Translations under genes and position numbers: made by a program
Source of the DNA: Heliocidaris tuberculata
Lineage: Eukaryota > Echinodermata > Echinoidea > Camarodonta > Echinometridae
NCBI GenBank assembly: GCA_025618425.1
Contig: CM046852.1
Coordinates: 6,965,566 to 7,029,565, forward strand
Length of the DNA: 64,000 nt
Direction: 5' to 3'
The notes under the pieces: model-generated
Told to the model about the DNA's origin: nothing
What the model saw: the letters and a program-made list of their open reading frames with translations, nothing else
The model's database searches: none
Part shown: positions 33,058 to 44,829 of the stretch, one piece after another
Numbering within the stretch: position 1 is the stretch's first letter
Layout: each line of letters begins with the position of its first letter

Positions 33058-33096
33058 GGGCCAGTGTTTTCGGCGACACCAGATTCAATTGGCCGA

Positions 33097-33099
<3 letters not shown>

Positions 33100-33173
<74 letters not shown>

Positions 33174-33180
33174 TATACAT
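33100..33180. repeat. (TA)n-(CA)n microsatellite
   Basis: Alternating TA then CA dinucleotides. Confidence 0.9.
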
Positions 33181-33276
33181 AAATATATGTATGTAATATA
33201 TCATAGTTTTTTTTTTTTTTTTAGTTGTTGTTGTTGTTGTTAAGAACCCTATTGTAGGCCTATGATGCCATGTTGA

Positions 33277-33430
33277 CATGGGCGCAAATCCTGGGGGACA
33301 GGGGGACATGTCCCCCCCCCCCACCTTTTTGAATAACCTTTTTTTTTTTTTTTTCTTGCTTGTCAGAGAATTTTGGAGGCAAATGTCCCCTCCCCCCCCC
33401 CCCCAATTTCAAAATGGATTTGCGCTTATG
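33277..33430. mobile_element. short hAT-like MITE with C runs
   Basis: Ends CATGGGCGCAAATCC and GGATTTGCGCTTATG are inverted. Flanks CATGTTGA and CATGTTGG match at 7 of 8. Confidence 0.65.
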
Positions 33431-33478
33431 CATGTTGGTATTCTTTTTGCATTTCAAGATCACCTCTTTCTTTCTTAA

Positions 33479-33863
33479 AGGTACTTCATCCTTTTGCAAC
33501 CCTAAATCTTTAAGTTGTGTGAGTATGCGATAAATTACAAAAGAATCATAATTGGAAAACTTGTGCGGATGTGAAAATGATTTGCTTTTGAGTAAGTAAT
33601 AACAACATTTATTAACACCTTATTTTTATCGACTCGAAAAAAATCGCGTATTTTTAAAAAAGATTTTTTGACCGTTACCAATAAATGTACTTGCGTTGAT
33701 TTCTGAATAGCTCCCTCTGCGACAAAAGCAAGAAGTTCATTTCTTACAAAGGAGTAGAACTTGTGACCTTGAAATTTCATAGGCAGTATCTACAGGATGT
33801 CTACTAAACCTGTGCAAAGTTTCGCGGAATTTTGTGTAAGTCTGCAAAAGGGATGAAGTACCT
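33479..33863. mobile_element. TTAA-flanked element, family III copy 1
   Basis: 385 bp, AGGTACTTCATCC to GGATGAAGTACCT, with TTAA at 33475-33478 and 33864-33867. Confidence 0.9.
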
Positions 33864-33867
33864 TTAA

Positions 33868-34667
33868 AATGTTCTTAAGCTTTCGCTCTGGACCGCTTTT
33901 CATCTTCCAGATGATTCCTCCAGGTCCAAAGAATTAACTGAAAACAAGTTTTGTTAATGTTACTCTAAATGCCCAATCGTTTATTAAGATTCTTCAATTC
34001 AACAAGTCGCGATGAACCTACAGGAATAACTTTGTCTAATTCAGAATAGCAAACTTTGTGTGATTTCATATTCATTTTTATACATTTCTTCTTATTTTTC
34101 AATTAAATCACGTGGCACAGGAAGTAGTATATTGTTCGATATTACGACATGGTCCTTTGAATACTGAGCATATTATCTTGATGACGATAGCTGATATAGC
34201 GGCTCCCGTACGTTGTAGGCGGACTTCTTATATCATTGCTTATTTACAAGCTTCACTCGTTTGAGCTGTGTGCATCAGAGAAGACTGCATTGATGCAAAC
34301 AACACAGGTATGATGATATCGATGTCATCACAGCATGCATATTACAGACAGGGACTCTACAAGAGTAAGTAAATATGGAGTCTACTGTATTTTCCTTTTT
34401 CATTTAAGTGTAATTTCTGATTCATTTCGAAACAGCTTCTAAGAATTCACAAATTATCAAGGTCAGAATTCTTCACTTGATATTGTAGAAAGACTTACAA
34501 AAACACCCCTCTTCTAATTTCCTAATGATTGAGCAGATATAATTTTACTGGAAGGTGCCTATTTGTTACCCGTAATATTTCATATATATATTATATATAT
34601 ATATATATATATACAAGTATAATAAGGAAATAACATATACAACAGCTTTGGCAACTCTCGTGGAAAT
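33868..34667. other. unassigned; possible 5' UTR exon donor
   Basis: CAAGA|GTAAGT at 34364/34365 is a strong 5' splice site without an ORF. It could close a non-coding first exon for the GPCR at 38136. Speculative. Confidence 0.25.
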
Positions 34668-34735
34668 AACTACAATGTGAAAGGAAATGAGAGAATAATG
34701 GTTGCGTAGCTTAAATCAAAGTTCCCCAGAGCTGT
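34668..34735 (-). mobile_element. SINE family C, truncated copy
   Basis: Shares GAGAGAATAATGG and AGCTTAAATCAAAGTTCCC with 32880-32935; the tRNA head is missing. Confidence 0.65.
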
Positions 34736-34763
34736 CCTGCCTTTATTATTATTATTTTTTTGT

Positions 34764-35241
34764 CTTATCACAACATCGTATAGAATACACACATGAGAAG
34801 TACTTGTATATATAGTCATGGAAAATAATAAAGGCTCACTTCACCTGAAGAGATTAAATCGAAAGCGATTGTGAAGTTGAAACCATGCTTCTCGTTTGTG
34901 TATTATATACGATGTTGTAAACTTTATTTTCTATAATTATATCGTAACACTGCATTTCGGCGGAAGTTTGTTCCTGTGAACATTTTGTGATATCGTTTCA
35001 CGTGTTGGAATAAATGAATAAAGAACAGAATCCGGACAAATATCATGCTTAGTTCCAACAACAGTTTACTTACAAAACCACAAATTTTCGGAAGCTTCTT
35101 CCTTTATTACACACGAGGAGCATGATTTCAACTTCACAATTTAATTCGATTTACTCTCTTCAGGTGAAGTGAGCCTTTGATAATTTATGACTATAATATA
35201 CAAGTACCCCTCATGTGTGTATTCTATACGATGTTGTGATA

Positions 35242-35245
<4 letters not shown>
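34764..35245. repeat. inverted repeat with ~140-bp arms
   Basis: Left arm 34764-34908 and right arm 35104-35245 are complementary (CACAACATCGTATAGAATAC against GTATTCTATACGATGTTGTG, and CACTTCACCTGAAGAG). The spacer is about 195 bp. A (TA)n tract follows at 35245-35295. Confidence 0.8.
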
Positions 35246-35295
<50 letters not shown>

Positions 35296-35296
<1 letters not shown>

Positions 35297-36296
35297 CAAA
35301 AGACGAAAAAAAAGATTGCACTATATATATATAAGGAATTATTCGTTCGTACTCTTCTTTACAAACGATTTTTTCATGAGTCCAAAAATGTAGTCTATCA
35401 CTTATTTGATCGATGTGACTATAGTCTACCCAAATGTTTTGTTTAGTGACCGTTACTTTCATTAACTATGTCAGTGATTCATCTAGTTGAAATAGGCTTA
35501 TATGTATAAGATTACTTTATATATTTTCATAATCTTGATGTCTCTCTCTCTCTGTCTCTCGCTCGCTGCTTTTCTTCCATTCTCCACCCTTTTTAAAGTT
35601 GCAGTTTGCATGCTAATTTGTCCAAAAGCATTAATTTTTCATCGTAATCACAATTTCCCCGCTCAGGAAAAATTTTCCTCAGGCAATTAGAAACCTTTTG
35701 TACTAGATTTGTGTTTGCTACATATTGTCAGATTCATTGATTTCACTCAGACACTGTCAAAGTTAAACCCTCAAAGCTCCTCAAAAGCACTTGATGAATA
35801 TGGTGAAGAGAAATTGCTTAAGTGGGATACATGTATTACCATTGCTCAGGAGTGGCGTACCTTCAGGGGTTTGTGACTAACATGGAGGGGGGGGGGGGGA
35901 GCAAGAGATGCATTTTTGAGAAGAAAAAAAAACTCTTTCCTGTGGCGCTGTGATTATGATGATGATGTGGCGTAATGATATTGGATATGTGATAAAATAT
36001 ATTGTCTGAAGAAATATTACGACCAGGTTTGTTTAAATTCACAACAGACATACAAAGTGGACATTCTATAAAGCTTAGATAATAAACGTTCCCACTCTTC
36101 CCCTTCGAATACGTTTTACGTAATATTCGAGATTATGAAGTAGGCTGTAAGTGTTTTTCAATCATGATATTATTCTCCTCAAATTCACCATTGACCATAA
36201 AACAGAATCAATTTGTTATCAGCATACTAAACCATGCTCAATAACTTCAGACAGAAGGAGTACTTGGTACAGTATACTATAAGGTTTCCCAATAAC
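35296..36296. other. unassigned AT-rich sequence
   Basis: (CT)n at 35540-35570 and poly-G at 35886-35899. No gene seen. Confidence 0.4.
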
Positions 36297-36571
36297 AATT
36301 ATTATTATTAACCATATCAGACATCTGAGCAATGCAACTTTTACATTTTATTGCCCTCCTTTGACTAGCCGACAAAATGCTGGCCGATAAATTGTTTATT
36401 GCCCGGTTTCAAGAGTCAATGGAATTTTGCGTGTTAAATAGCGGGCAATAAACTGTATTTTTTACAATATTTTCGAGTTCGCTCTAGATGTCTGATTCTG
36501 TTAATAATGATGATATGGACTGGTTACTTTCGGGTGATATAACATCAATTGCCCTCAAGGCCAGTCCATAT
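36297..36571. mobile_element. palindromic MITE plus adjacent hairpin
   Basis: TTATTAACCATATCAGACAT pairs with ATGTCTGATTCTGTTAATAA (36483-36510). ATATGGACTGG/CCAGTCCATAT form a hairpin at about 36519-36572. Confidence 0.6.
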
Positions 36572-38125
36572 TATATTATAGTAAAATTTCTTCTCTCTCA
36601 GTCTATTCCCTCTTTTTCCTCTCTATCTCTCTCTCTCTCTCTCTGTATGTCTCTTTTCTGTATGTCTCTTCTTCTCTATCTCTCTATGGATGATGATTTT
36701 CAGTAGAACATTGACCAAACTCACTATATGCCACTCTTACTGTAACCAATGATACATGTTTACAAAGACTTTCAAATTCCTCTATGTGCAATATGTTAAA
36801 TTTCAATTCAATAATTATGTTACATTTAAATTTCACTGTACTCGCGTCACACTTGTGATCAATATCAGCATACTGCCATGACTCCATTTTTTAATTTTTG
36901 AATTGTCAAATTTTAAGTATTAATGAATATGCCTGAACTTTTATTGCTTAATATTAATTGTTGTTTTTGATATGTAATACTTAATCAATTTCATTTATCT
37001 CTTTGCTTTTCATTTGTTTATTATTATTCCATATGTGGTAGGCCTTTCTTCAGTACATTCTCTTGACATAGTAATTTATTGTTTTTGCCTCTTTATTTTT
37101 GATGCTTTTGATTTAATATATGCATGTATATTTATTTTGATACTAACATATATTTTTCATTTTGTATGTTTGTATATGCATTTGAATATTGGTTTTTTTT
37201 TAAAATAATAATTGAATATATGACATGTCTGTAAACTCACATTGTTAGTCTTCGGACTTTTCGCTGAAATCAAATAAAACCGAATTGAATTTGAATTTGA
37301 ATTTGAAAATGCTTATACTGCATAATAACTAAACTAGCTCTCTAGGCGCTATGTTTACCGCGGCGTTTAAGAAGTTGTTATTTATTTCTTCCTTTATATA
37401 TGAATCAAGCTGGTGGAACAACTTCAAGCACAATTTGCAAATTAACACTGATATGGTAGGTTCGCTAATATTTGATTAGCTGCATTTTGTTGGTATATTT
37501 TTAAGAAATAAAGAAAAAAAAAAACTGACGGAGAATACAAAGGAAACAAATGCGTAATCAACGACGAGAAAGCACGTCGATATTTTCACGCGTTTTTGAA
37601 TTATCGTATAATTTAATGAAGTAAGTATATGTAAGGAGTAAATTTTAAGTTTTTTATCCTTGAATTTAGTTATTTATAAAATTTTCTGCATTTCATCATT
37701 AACATACAGACAAATAAGATTTAGAAAATACATGAAAACATCAACAGTAAGGCATTTTTCAAAATATAGTACAATCAAGATATTCGCTGATACGACAATG
37801 ATTTTTCACAAAGAATATTTCTTACAATTGTGTAATAAAATTAATTAACAAATTCAAAAAATGTGAACATATTGAATAAAGACTATTATATCTAAATATG
37901 AAGGAAATTTAAGATATTGGACAATGCTGCATTAATGTCGAAACTGTTACAGGTATTTACATTTTGGATGTGCCGTAGAAAAAGTCCCAATGAATTAAAT
38001 TGTTCAATTTAATTCAATTCAATTTTAATTTAAAAAAAAAATCATCGTGATGTACTTGTTCAACAATTTCCTTCTGTTTTCATCTGTTTTGCATTACTTC
38101 TGTTTTTTTTTTCTGCTTTTCATAG
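36572..38125. other. AT-rich; LINE 3'-tail remnant
   Basis: GAATTTGAATTTGAATTTGA at about 37287-37310, after AATCAAATAAAACC, is the kind of short tandem tail left by non-LTR elements. No coding part recognised. The GPCR acceptor region closes this stretch. Confidence 0.4.
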
Positions 38126-38135
38126 ATCTCCGAAG

Positions 38136-39248
38136 ATGCCATCATCTAATATTCCTGACTACTACTTCTTTACCGTCAGCACCGCGAAAAATTCGACGGC
38201 ACTCGGAGGAAAATCAATTTCAGAAGAAGTGACGAAGCTAGCAGCAAAGCCATCTATAGATCGTATCGCGGCTGCCGTGTTGTACACCATCATGTTTATG
38301 CTAGGGGTTGTCGGGAACACTTTGGTTCTGGTTGCAGTCTCGGTTTCAAAAAAGCTCCAGACCATCGCCAATACATTCATTGTGACTCTAGCGGTCATTG
38401 ATCTCATCACCTGTCTGCAGATACCCGTTCAGATGTTAGCCTTCATCAATCATTCCGAAGGTGCCGTCTTCAGTCTTGTCTGTTCGATAACTGGTGTTTT
38501 CAGCTATATTTCTGGTGGAGCAAACGCCATCCTCTTGGTCTTTATCGCCTTCCATCGTTACGTCATAGTGTCCATGTCTCTGCTCCGTAGAAGACAAGTC
38601 TTCAGCCGAGCAACAATTCCTGTCATGATACTCTTCAGTGTAGGCTTTCCTTTCAGCTTAACTGTTGGCTTTGCAGTCGGCGATGACGACAGCAATATTG
38701 GGCTTTGTGCTGACGTTATGTGCACTATCATTTCACCCATACTGGAAACGATTTCTGGGTTGTACTTCATAATTTGCTTTGGTTCCATGGTGACCTTTTA
38801 CGGGCTACTCCTCTGGCATGTCCGCAACCACTCGAGAAAGGTAGCGATTTTGTTTGCCAATCCTAGACACGTGGCGCCCTCAGCGGCGTGGCCTCCGAAT
38901 CCCTCGGACAGCTCATCAGGTCCTCGGGGGATGGCTCAGGCACAGCCGCTTGCTTGGAGAAGGATAGGAAAACGCGAAATGCAGATTACAAAAAGTATGG
39001 TTACTGTAGTTGTTGCCTTCGTGTTCTTTATGTCACCAATCATCACCTCTACCTTAGTTCCCGATAACGTGACCGAGATTTTTCATGGTTACGCCCTACT
39101 AAGTATGCACATTACTTCTGTGATAAATCCTATTTTGTATGCATGGAAATATCCAGACTTCAAAAAGACTTTTAAACTGATCCTGACATGGAAACTGGAA
39201 CAACTGTCTATGCCTGCGACATGGTTAAGAGAACTAACCGGTAACTGA
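38136..39248 (+). CDS. class A (rhodopsin-family) GPCR, intact single-exon gene
   Basis: 370 aa in one coding exon. A strong acceptor (polypyrimidine tract then CATAG, ending 38125) lies 10 nt before the ATG, so a 5' UTR intron is likely. A GTAAGT donor at 34365 is a possible but unproven partner. There are seven hydrophobic segments. TM1 (about 44-70) has GVVGN, TM2 has LAVIDL, and TM3 ends FHRY (H140-R141-Y142) in place of DRY. Cysteines at 116 (TM3) and 191/196 (ECL2) can form the conserved disulfide. TM6 has FVFFMSP without the usual tryptophan, and TM7 has NPILY (331-335) followed by a basic helix 8 (KYPDFKKTFK). N-glycosylation sequons lie at N19, N105 and N311. It is a plasma-membrane receptor coupling to G proteins; the ligand cannot be inferred. 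A pseudogene paralogue lies 7 kb upstream. AATAAA at 39931 is a candidate polyA signal. Confidence 0.9.
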   Translation: MPSSNIPDYYFFTVSTAKNSTALGGKSISEEVTKLAAKPSIDRIAAAVLYTIMFMLGVVGNTLVLVAVSVSKKLQTIANTFIVTLAVIDLITCLQIPVQMLAFINHSEGAVFSLVCSITGVFSYISGGANAILLVFIAFHRYVIVSMSLLRRRQVFSRATIPVMILFSVGFPFSLTVGFAVGDDDSNIGLCADVMCTIISPILETISGLYFIICFGSMVTFYGLLLWHVRNHSRKVAILFANPRHVAPSAAWPPNPSDSSSGPRGMAQAQPLAWRRIGKREMQITKSMVTVVVAFVFFMSPIITSTLVPDNVTEIFHGYALLSMHITSVINPILYAWKYPDFKKTFKLILTWKLEQLSMPATWLRELTGN

Positions 39249-41101
39249 TAAGATTGGTAGATATTGTACAAATATTGACTACTTGCTAGGAGCAATGGTA
39301 AAAAGCTTTAAAACTATTGCCTCGAGGTGTTTTGAAACTGTGCTATGCCCCCTCGTCATCGTCTCGGGGCTTTTTAGAGAGAATTTTGAGATCTTGGAGG
39401 GGTATAGCTTTAACCAGCACAAAATCAGCTTTTGGCAGAGCATTTTTTTCTTTCTTCAAACTGTTATTGTAAAATGATGAGGTAGATCCTAATCAAATGA
39501 TTGGTTGAAAGCGGACATGTGACCAGGCATTTATTTTTCCTAACGCGTAACTTAGGAAGTGCTAATGACCGGCCATTAACATTTTTAATGACCCACCTGT
39601 CTTATAGATCTAACTATGTAAGTTTGCCGTAGATCAATTAATGGAGTCTGGGATAAGGGTGATTTATTAAAGATCCTCTTCACCATTTTATAAGAACAAA
39701 TAATTCTCATTAAATACGTTAAGGCCGTAGTAATTATCCATCCTCGCCCTCGATACCTCGAAACGGTCCAAACAGCTATCGCCTCGCTCGGGTGTCAGAC
39801 TATTCCAAAGGTTCAGCTTGTGTGGATAATTCTTGCTAACACCCTCCCTGCTTGTGTATCAGTTCTATATGCTTGTATGATATGTTATCACTGTATGTAT
39901 TTTATTCAACTTCAGTATTTATTTGAGTGAAATAAATTGAATTTTATCTTGAAAGTGTTGATGTGCGATCGGTTTTTGTTTTTTGTTTTTTTAGTTGTTG
40001 TTGGTTTGGCGGTGTGGCTATGGTACTCTTATTGTTGTTGTTGTTGTTGTTGCTGTATATAGTCTGATACCTTTTAATATTCCCAGCCTTAATCATTACA
40101 TCGCAGCGGATATTTGAATATTCGTTAGTCATGTTTTTCCTTAACAATATGATATACAGAAAAGCGTTAGGTATATCGCAACACTCTAGGAAAAAATCTG
40201 TCTTTGAAAAGATAATTAAGCGAATGACAATATATTACAAGACAAACATTTTTTTTTTTTTTTTTGTGGCTAGGGTATCCTCGATTTTCGGTGGGTTTGA
40301 GTTGGTTTGGAAGGTGTGACTTCGGTATAATATATTTATTTTTCTTTTCTTTTCATTTTCAAGTCTGTTATGTTTTAATATAAAAAGACGTTAATATTAA
40401 ACGACATGTATCATGGTTTATCCTTAACAATACGACATATCTAATTTAATTAATTTAATTAGGTATATCTTTCGTGGTAGTGAAAAAGGTTTTAATAGAA
40501 TGTCATTTAAAAATAAACTATTAAGTGATAAAACTGTAGGCCTAAATGTATATAATCTTGCTATGCAGCACATAAAAATGACAATATTTATCATTTTACT
40601 TATCGAAATTCATAGTGAGAACTTACCACCCTCACTGACCATTAGTGCAGCATGCACACAAAAAGATAATACGGAGTGTAAAACTTTTAGGCTTGTATAT
40701 TGCAAGGAGGTTTTACTACATCTTTGTTCCAATATTCTCCAATTTATAGTCAGTTTCTTGTGATGAACGTACAGGAATTTACTTCCATAACTTTTTCTTT
40801 CACACATTTCTAATATTTTGTTTGATAACTACGGCTCTGACTATGGCGCATCCTCCTTGGCAGTGTCTTGACATGGCGCAAAAAAAGTATATGACTTCTC
40901 TGGGTGTGGTTATTTTTTTTTGCGCCCACTTCTCGGTTGCTTATCGGCATTGCCTCTATGTGCAAATTGTATGCAAAACCTGTAAACAGTTTGGAGGCAA
41001 ATATAAAACCGTATCATGATAAATTGGTTCACTGACACACCCCCAGCTCACAAGATGGCGATTTGCTGCCTAATTCGCTCGTTTGTCAGCTCCGTACTGT
41101 A
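39249..41101. other. 3' flank of the GPCR; unassigned
   Basis: Candidate polyA signal AATAAA at 39931-39936. Nothing else supported. Confidence 0.4.
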
Positions 41102-41109
41102 GTCTTAGG

Positions 41110-42714
41110 CACTGGCGTAGCCAGGATTTTTCAAGAGGAGGGGCCAAGGCGATGGAGCGAAGCGACCGAGCGGGGGAGGGTGTGGGAGGGGGTATCCCCC
41201 TCCCACGGTAGGAAAATTTTTTAAAACCAGGTCATGAAAATGGCATTTTCTGCACCCTAAAATTCTATTCTGGTGTAACCTACTTGAGAAGTGACAGATG
41301 AAATAGGATTTTTTTTTTTCTCTACTCCGCTGGAATGAATTGTAGTGGAAGGATTACCACTCCTTGGGGCTCCAGAATTCCAAGCAATACGCAAAATTAC
41401 ATGTAGTTGGTGTGTATAAATAGCTGTACCAGTGTACATACGAAACGTTGAAACCCGTGTTTTCGGATAGGAAAATATACAGACTAACAACCAAAAACCC
41501 ACACACAGACACACTGACTATTGACTAACATATGACTAAGAGGACGCCCTTTCTCATGGAGTGGAATTTATATCTCATCTCAAGCGGTAGTCTCATTTGA
41601 AAACACATGCAACATCTTTATTAGGTGTATGTAAAAGACTTTAGCAATTTATTTAGCTGCCTTGCTTAGCTCTTTATCTCATTTTCTCGGTTAGAGGTTG
41701 TTCATTAGTTGCCTAATTCGTATATACTACACGAATCCAGCTACGTACTCCTTCATTTAAGTACTGAGGAATTATATAGTTTGATTAATTTTTGTAACCA
41801 AAATGAACATCAATGTGAGTATTTAGCACGGAAAAATATTAGAATTACATCGTGTAAAGAGTATAGAGATCACAATTTGTAATAAAAACATATGGAAATA
41901 ATGTAATTACACATAGAGAACGGGCTAAACAAAGTCTTCATACAACCAAGTCAAGCGCACATGATTTGCCACATGTGAAGGCCGTTTTTGTCATTCAATT
42001 TAGTGATAATAGATTTGACTCAAAACTGTAAACATCAAAGCAGAAAGCATCTCGTCCGATGACTTACTAGTATATAAAATACGACTTGAACAAAGAATGA
42101 AATTGTATCTTTTTTGAATATTCCTCTATAAAATCGAACTCTACCTTGAAAAACAGTGTTTTGCTTCTCCTCGGATGAAGACCATAAAAATGATATAACG
42201 GTGACATTGTTTTCGTATAAAAGCAATGTTGGCTACCACAATGATAACTCTTAAACAAACTCAAGATTTACAAAACGAAGAAAATGGTTATTGCCTCCAT
42301 CGGACATATACCCATTCACAAAGAGAGGTTTATATTCGGCAAGAATAACTGATACGCCTCTTCATCATTCTGAGTACAATTTCTTTCAACTCTCGACAAA
42401 CTAAAAGAAATATAAATGTTCTGTTACCAATCTACTTAGTCAATGTTGTTAACAAAGTTTCGGGGTTATGATTTGGAAAGGAACAGTTTTTGCTGGAAAT
42501 GAAAGCAGTGTTTATTTTGTTTACTTTTTTGGTAATATTTCCATCTTATTTTTCCTTATTTCGATTGTAAGGTAGGGGTAGGGTAAGTCCTAGTAAGACC
42601 AGCATGTGAAAAGGAAATTAGTTGTTTTTTTTTTTTGTTTTTTTTTTGTTTTTTTTGCTCTCCGATCAACAGGGGGGCCATGGCCCCCTTGTGCCCCCCC
42701 TGGCTACGCCAGTG
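41110..42714. mobile_element. 1.6-kb non-autonomous hAT-like element
   Basis: Terminal inverted repeats CACTGGCGTAGCCAGG and CCTGGCTACGCCAGTG. A perfect 8-bp direct repeat GTCTTAGG flanks both sides (41102-41109, 42715-42722). An 8-bp duplication with CA...TG ends defines hAT-type insertion. The interior has G/C-rich hairpins near both ends and AT-rich sequence without a transposase. Confidence 0.88.
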
Positions 42715-42722
42715 GTCTTAGG

Positions 42723-43007
42723 CATGACTACGTGTGGTGTTCTCACTTGCCTTAGAACAGAAAAGGACAAGCTACATTCCTTTTATACACGAATGTTAAT
42801 TAGCCATTATTCAATGGTTATGCAAAAAAACGACATATACAGTCGGGCCTGTTAGTCCCAAAAGCCTTTCTGCCTATATGTTGCAATAACATGGCCACTG
42901 AGGATATATTCATTCTATGGATCTGCCCATAAAAAGTTGGAAGGCTGATCGATTACAGGTACTATGTGTTCCCATGTTAAGTGCAGATTTGGGGGAAGAC
43001 ACACCTT
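42723..43007. other. unassigned
   Basis: No gene or element seen. Confidence 0.4.
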
Positions 43008-43153
43008 GGCCCTGTTTTATAAATCTTGTTACTCATAGCATTGTCTGATAATAGGCTACTGAAATAATTGCGTCAACTGATTGGCTGTGAACGGACTTGT
43101 CATTGAATGTTGGCACCTGTTATTGATTAACAAGTTTTTTGTGAAACAGGGCC
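43008..43153. mobile_element. MITE with GGGCCCTGTTTYA ends
   Basis: Left GGCCCTGTTTTATAAATCTT and right AACAAGTTTTTTGTGAAACA-GGGCC are inverted. A relative sits at 57287-57410. Confidence 0.7.
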
Positions 43154-44579
43154 CTGGTCCGAGCTCCATTAAAAACCCAACCTGTCATAAAAACTACCCG
43201 AAAATGTGCCGCCCCCTTTGTCCTTGGGCCACCTTTTTAAAATTATTTTTAAAAAAGTCTGGACATGCCGCTGAACATCGAGTTGGAGAAGGTATAAGGA
43301 CGACCCGTTTTCAAGTCCCCCCCCCCCCTCTCTCTCTCTCTCTCCACCTCTATCCTTTTATCTCTCTGTCTCTTTTTATTTTCTTATTTTGGGGCATTCG
43401 ATGGGAGAAATAATGCTTCAAAGAATAGTGAGGATTCTAATCGTAGGCCTACTACTACGAATAAATCTAAATAATAATCATAATAATATCGAATATTTAG
43501 AAGCGCTACAAACAGAAAGTACCATATAGCGCTTACAAAATTACAGATTTGAAGAGAAAAGACAACAGCAGCAGCAAAAAAGACAGACTCAAAAAGTAAG
43601 AGATCACATTAGAACATTATATTACTGGGGGAAAGAAATATGTTTTGAGAGATTTTTTTCTCTGATGCAGGTTATTTCTCTGATGCAGAGTGGAATGTTA
43701 TTATTAATACAAATCAACACAAATTAACACAAATCAACACAAATTAACACAGACGGTACAATGTTTGACGGGAGCTGAAAAAGTGAATCCAATCACTGTT
43801 GCCCTCAGGCATTCAGCTCCCTCACATACAACACACTACAACAATGCCGCCACTGAGAAACGTTTTTTCAGTTGAAGAGAGTCTGGATTCGAGAATAATG
43901 AGCATACATTTGTCAGTTGTTGAGCGCAGATTATTGCGAGAGATGTATATATTTTGAGATTCAGGTGCCAAATGATCTTGATCTTGATAAATACGGCTCA
44001 ACACTCCTAGTGCAGTAAAACGAGTCGGGTGGGTGTGCGCAAAAATAATAAACTACTATTATTGATAATGCTGTTGTAGTTTAACTTGTAATGATTTTGA
44101 GTGTTATTAAGATATTCAGGTGCAAATGATTTAGAATTTTGAAGGCATGCAAACAGACTTTAATAAGATGAGAAAATTCATACATATCATCTCAAGTTTA
44201 AACAAGAAAGAAACACCGGACGATTCTGGATAGGGTTTTCCTATTTTAATGCCAAGACCGAGACAAACGTAACCCGCCGCAAGAGGGCGTTAATTAAACA
44301 TCAACAATCGGTGTCGTATACAATACTGTCAAGAATATCAACAAAGATCATAATCAATAACATTGGCGCATAAGGAATAGAGGAATAATTTAGGAAATTC
44401 ATACCAAGTTCTCGCCACTATAATATTAGAGGCCAACTAATCTTGCGTGACGTCACCTTAATTTCTGACTAAGTCAAATAAACGGCCTACCTTCAAGTAG
44501 GCGTTTGCACCCCGACATATCACCAACGAATGAAGAATTACCAATATAGCTAGTAACCTCTTACAATTTGCATGGTTCA
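43154..44579. other. unassigned with simple repeats
   Basis: (CT)n at 43320-43345. A 10-bp tandem AAATCAACAC/AAATTAACAC x4 lies at 43709-43751. AGCGCTACAAAC near 43502 may be a transposon end. No gene. Confidence 0.4.
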
Positions 44580-44800
44580 CATCATGTATGGGGTCAGTCA
44601 CTCCCGCTCCCCCCCCCCCCCCCCAAACGAAAAAGTTCAAAGAAAAAAGGGGGTCAGCTCCCCCGCCAAAAAAAAAAGTAAAGAAAAACGAGTCAGTTCC
44701 CTCCAGAAAAAAAGGGGGAAAACAACAATAGGGCTAGTCCCGCTCTCCCCCCCCCCCCCCCGGAAAAATTGTGCAAGTTCCCCCCGGCCAGCTTAATTAG
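44580..44800. repeat. keyword array GTCAGYTCCCC with poly-C
   Basis: About five degenerate units of GGGTCAGCTCCCCC separated by A-rich spacers of 30-50 bp. Confidence 0.6.
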
Positions 44801-44829
44801 CTGTCGGACCCCCTAAAGGAAATGCATTG

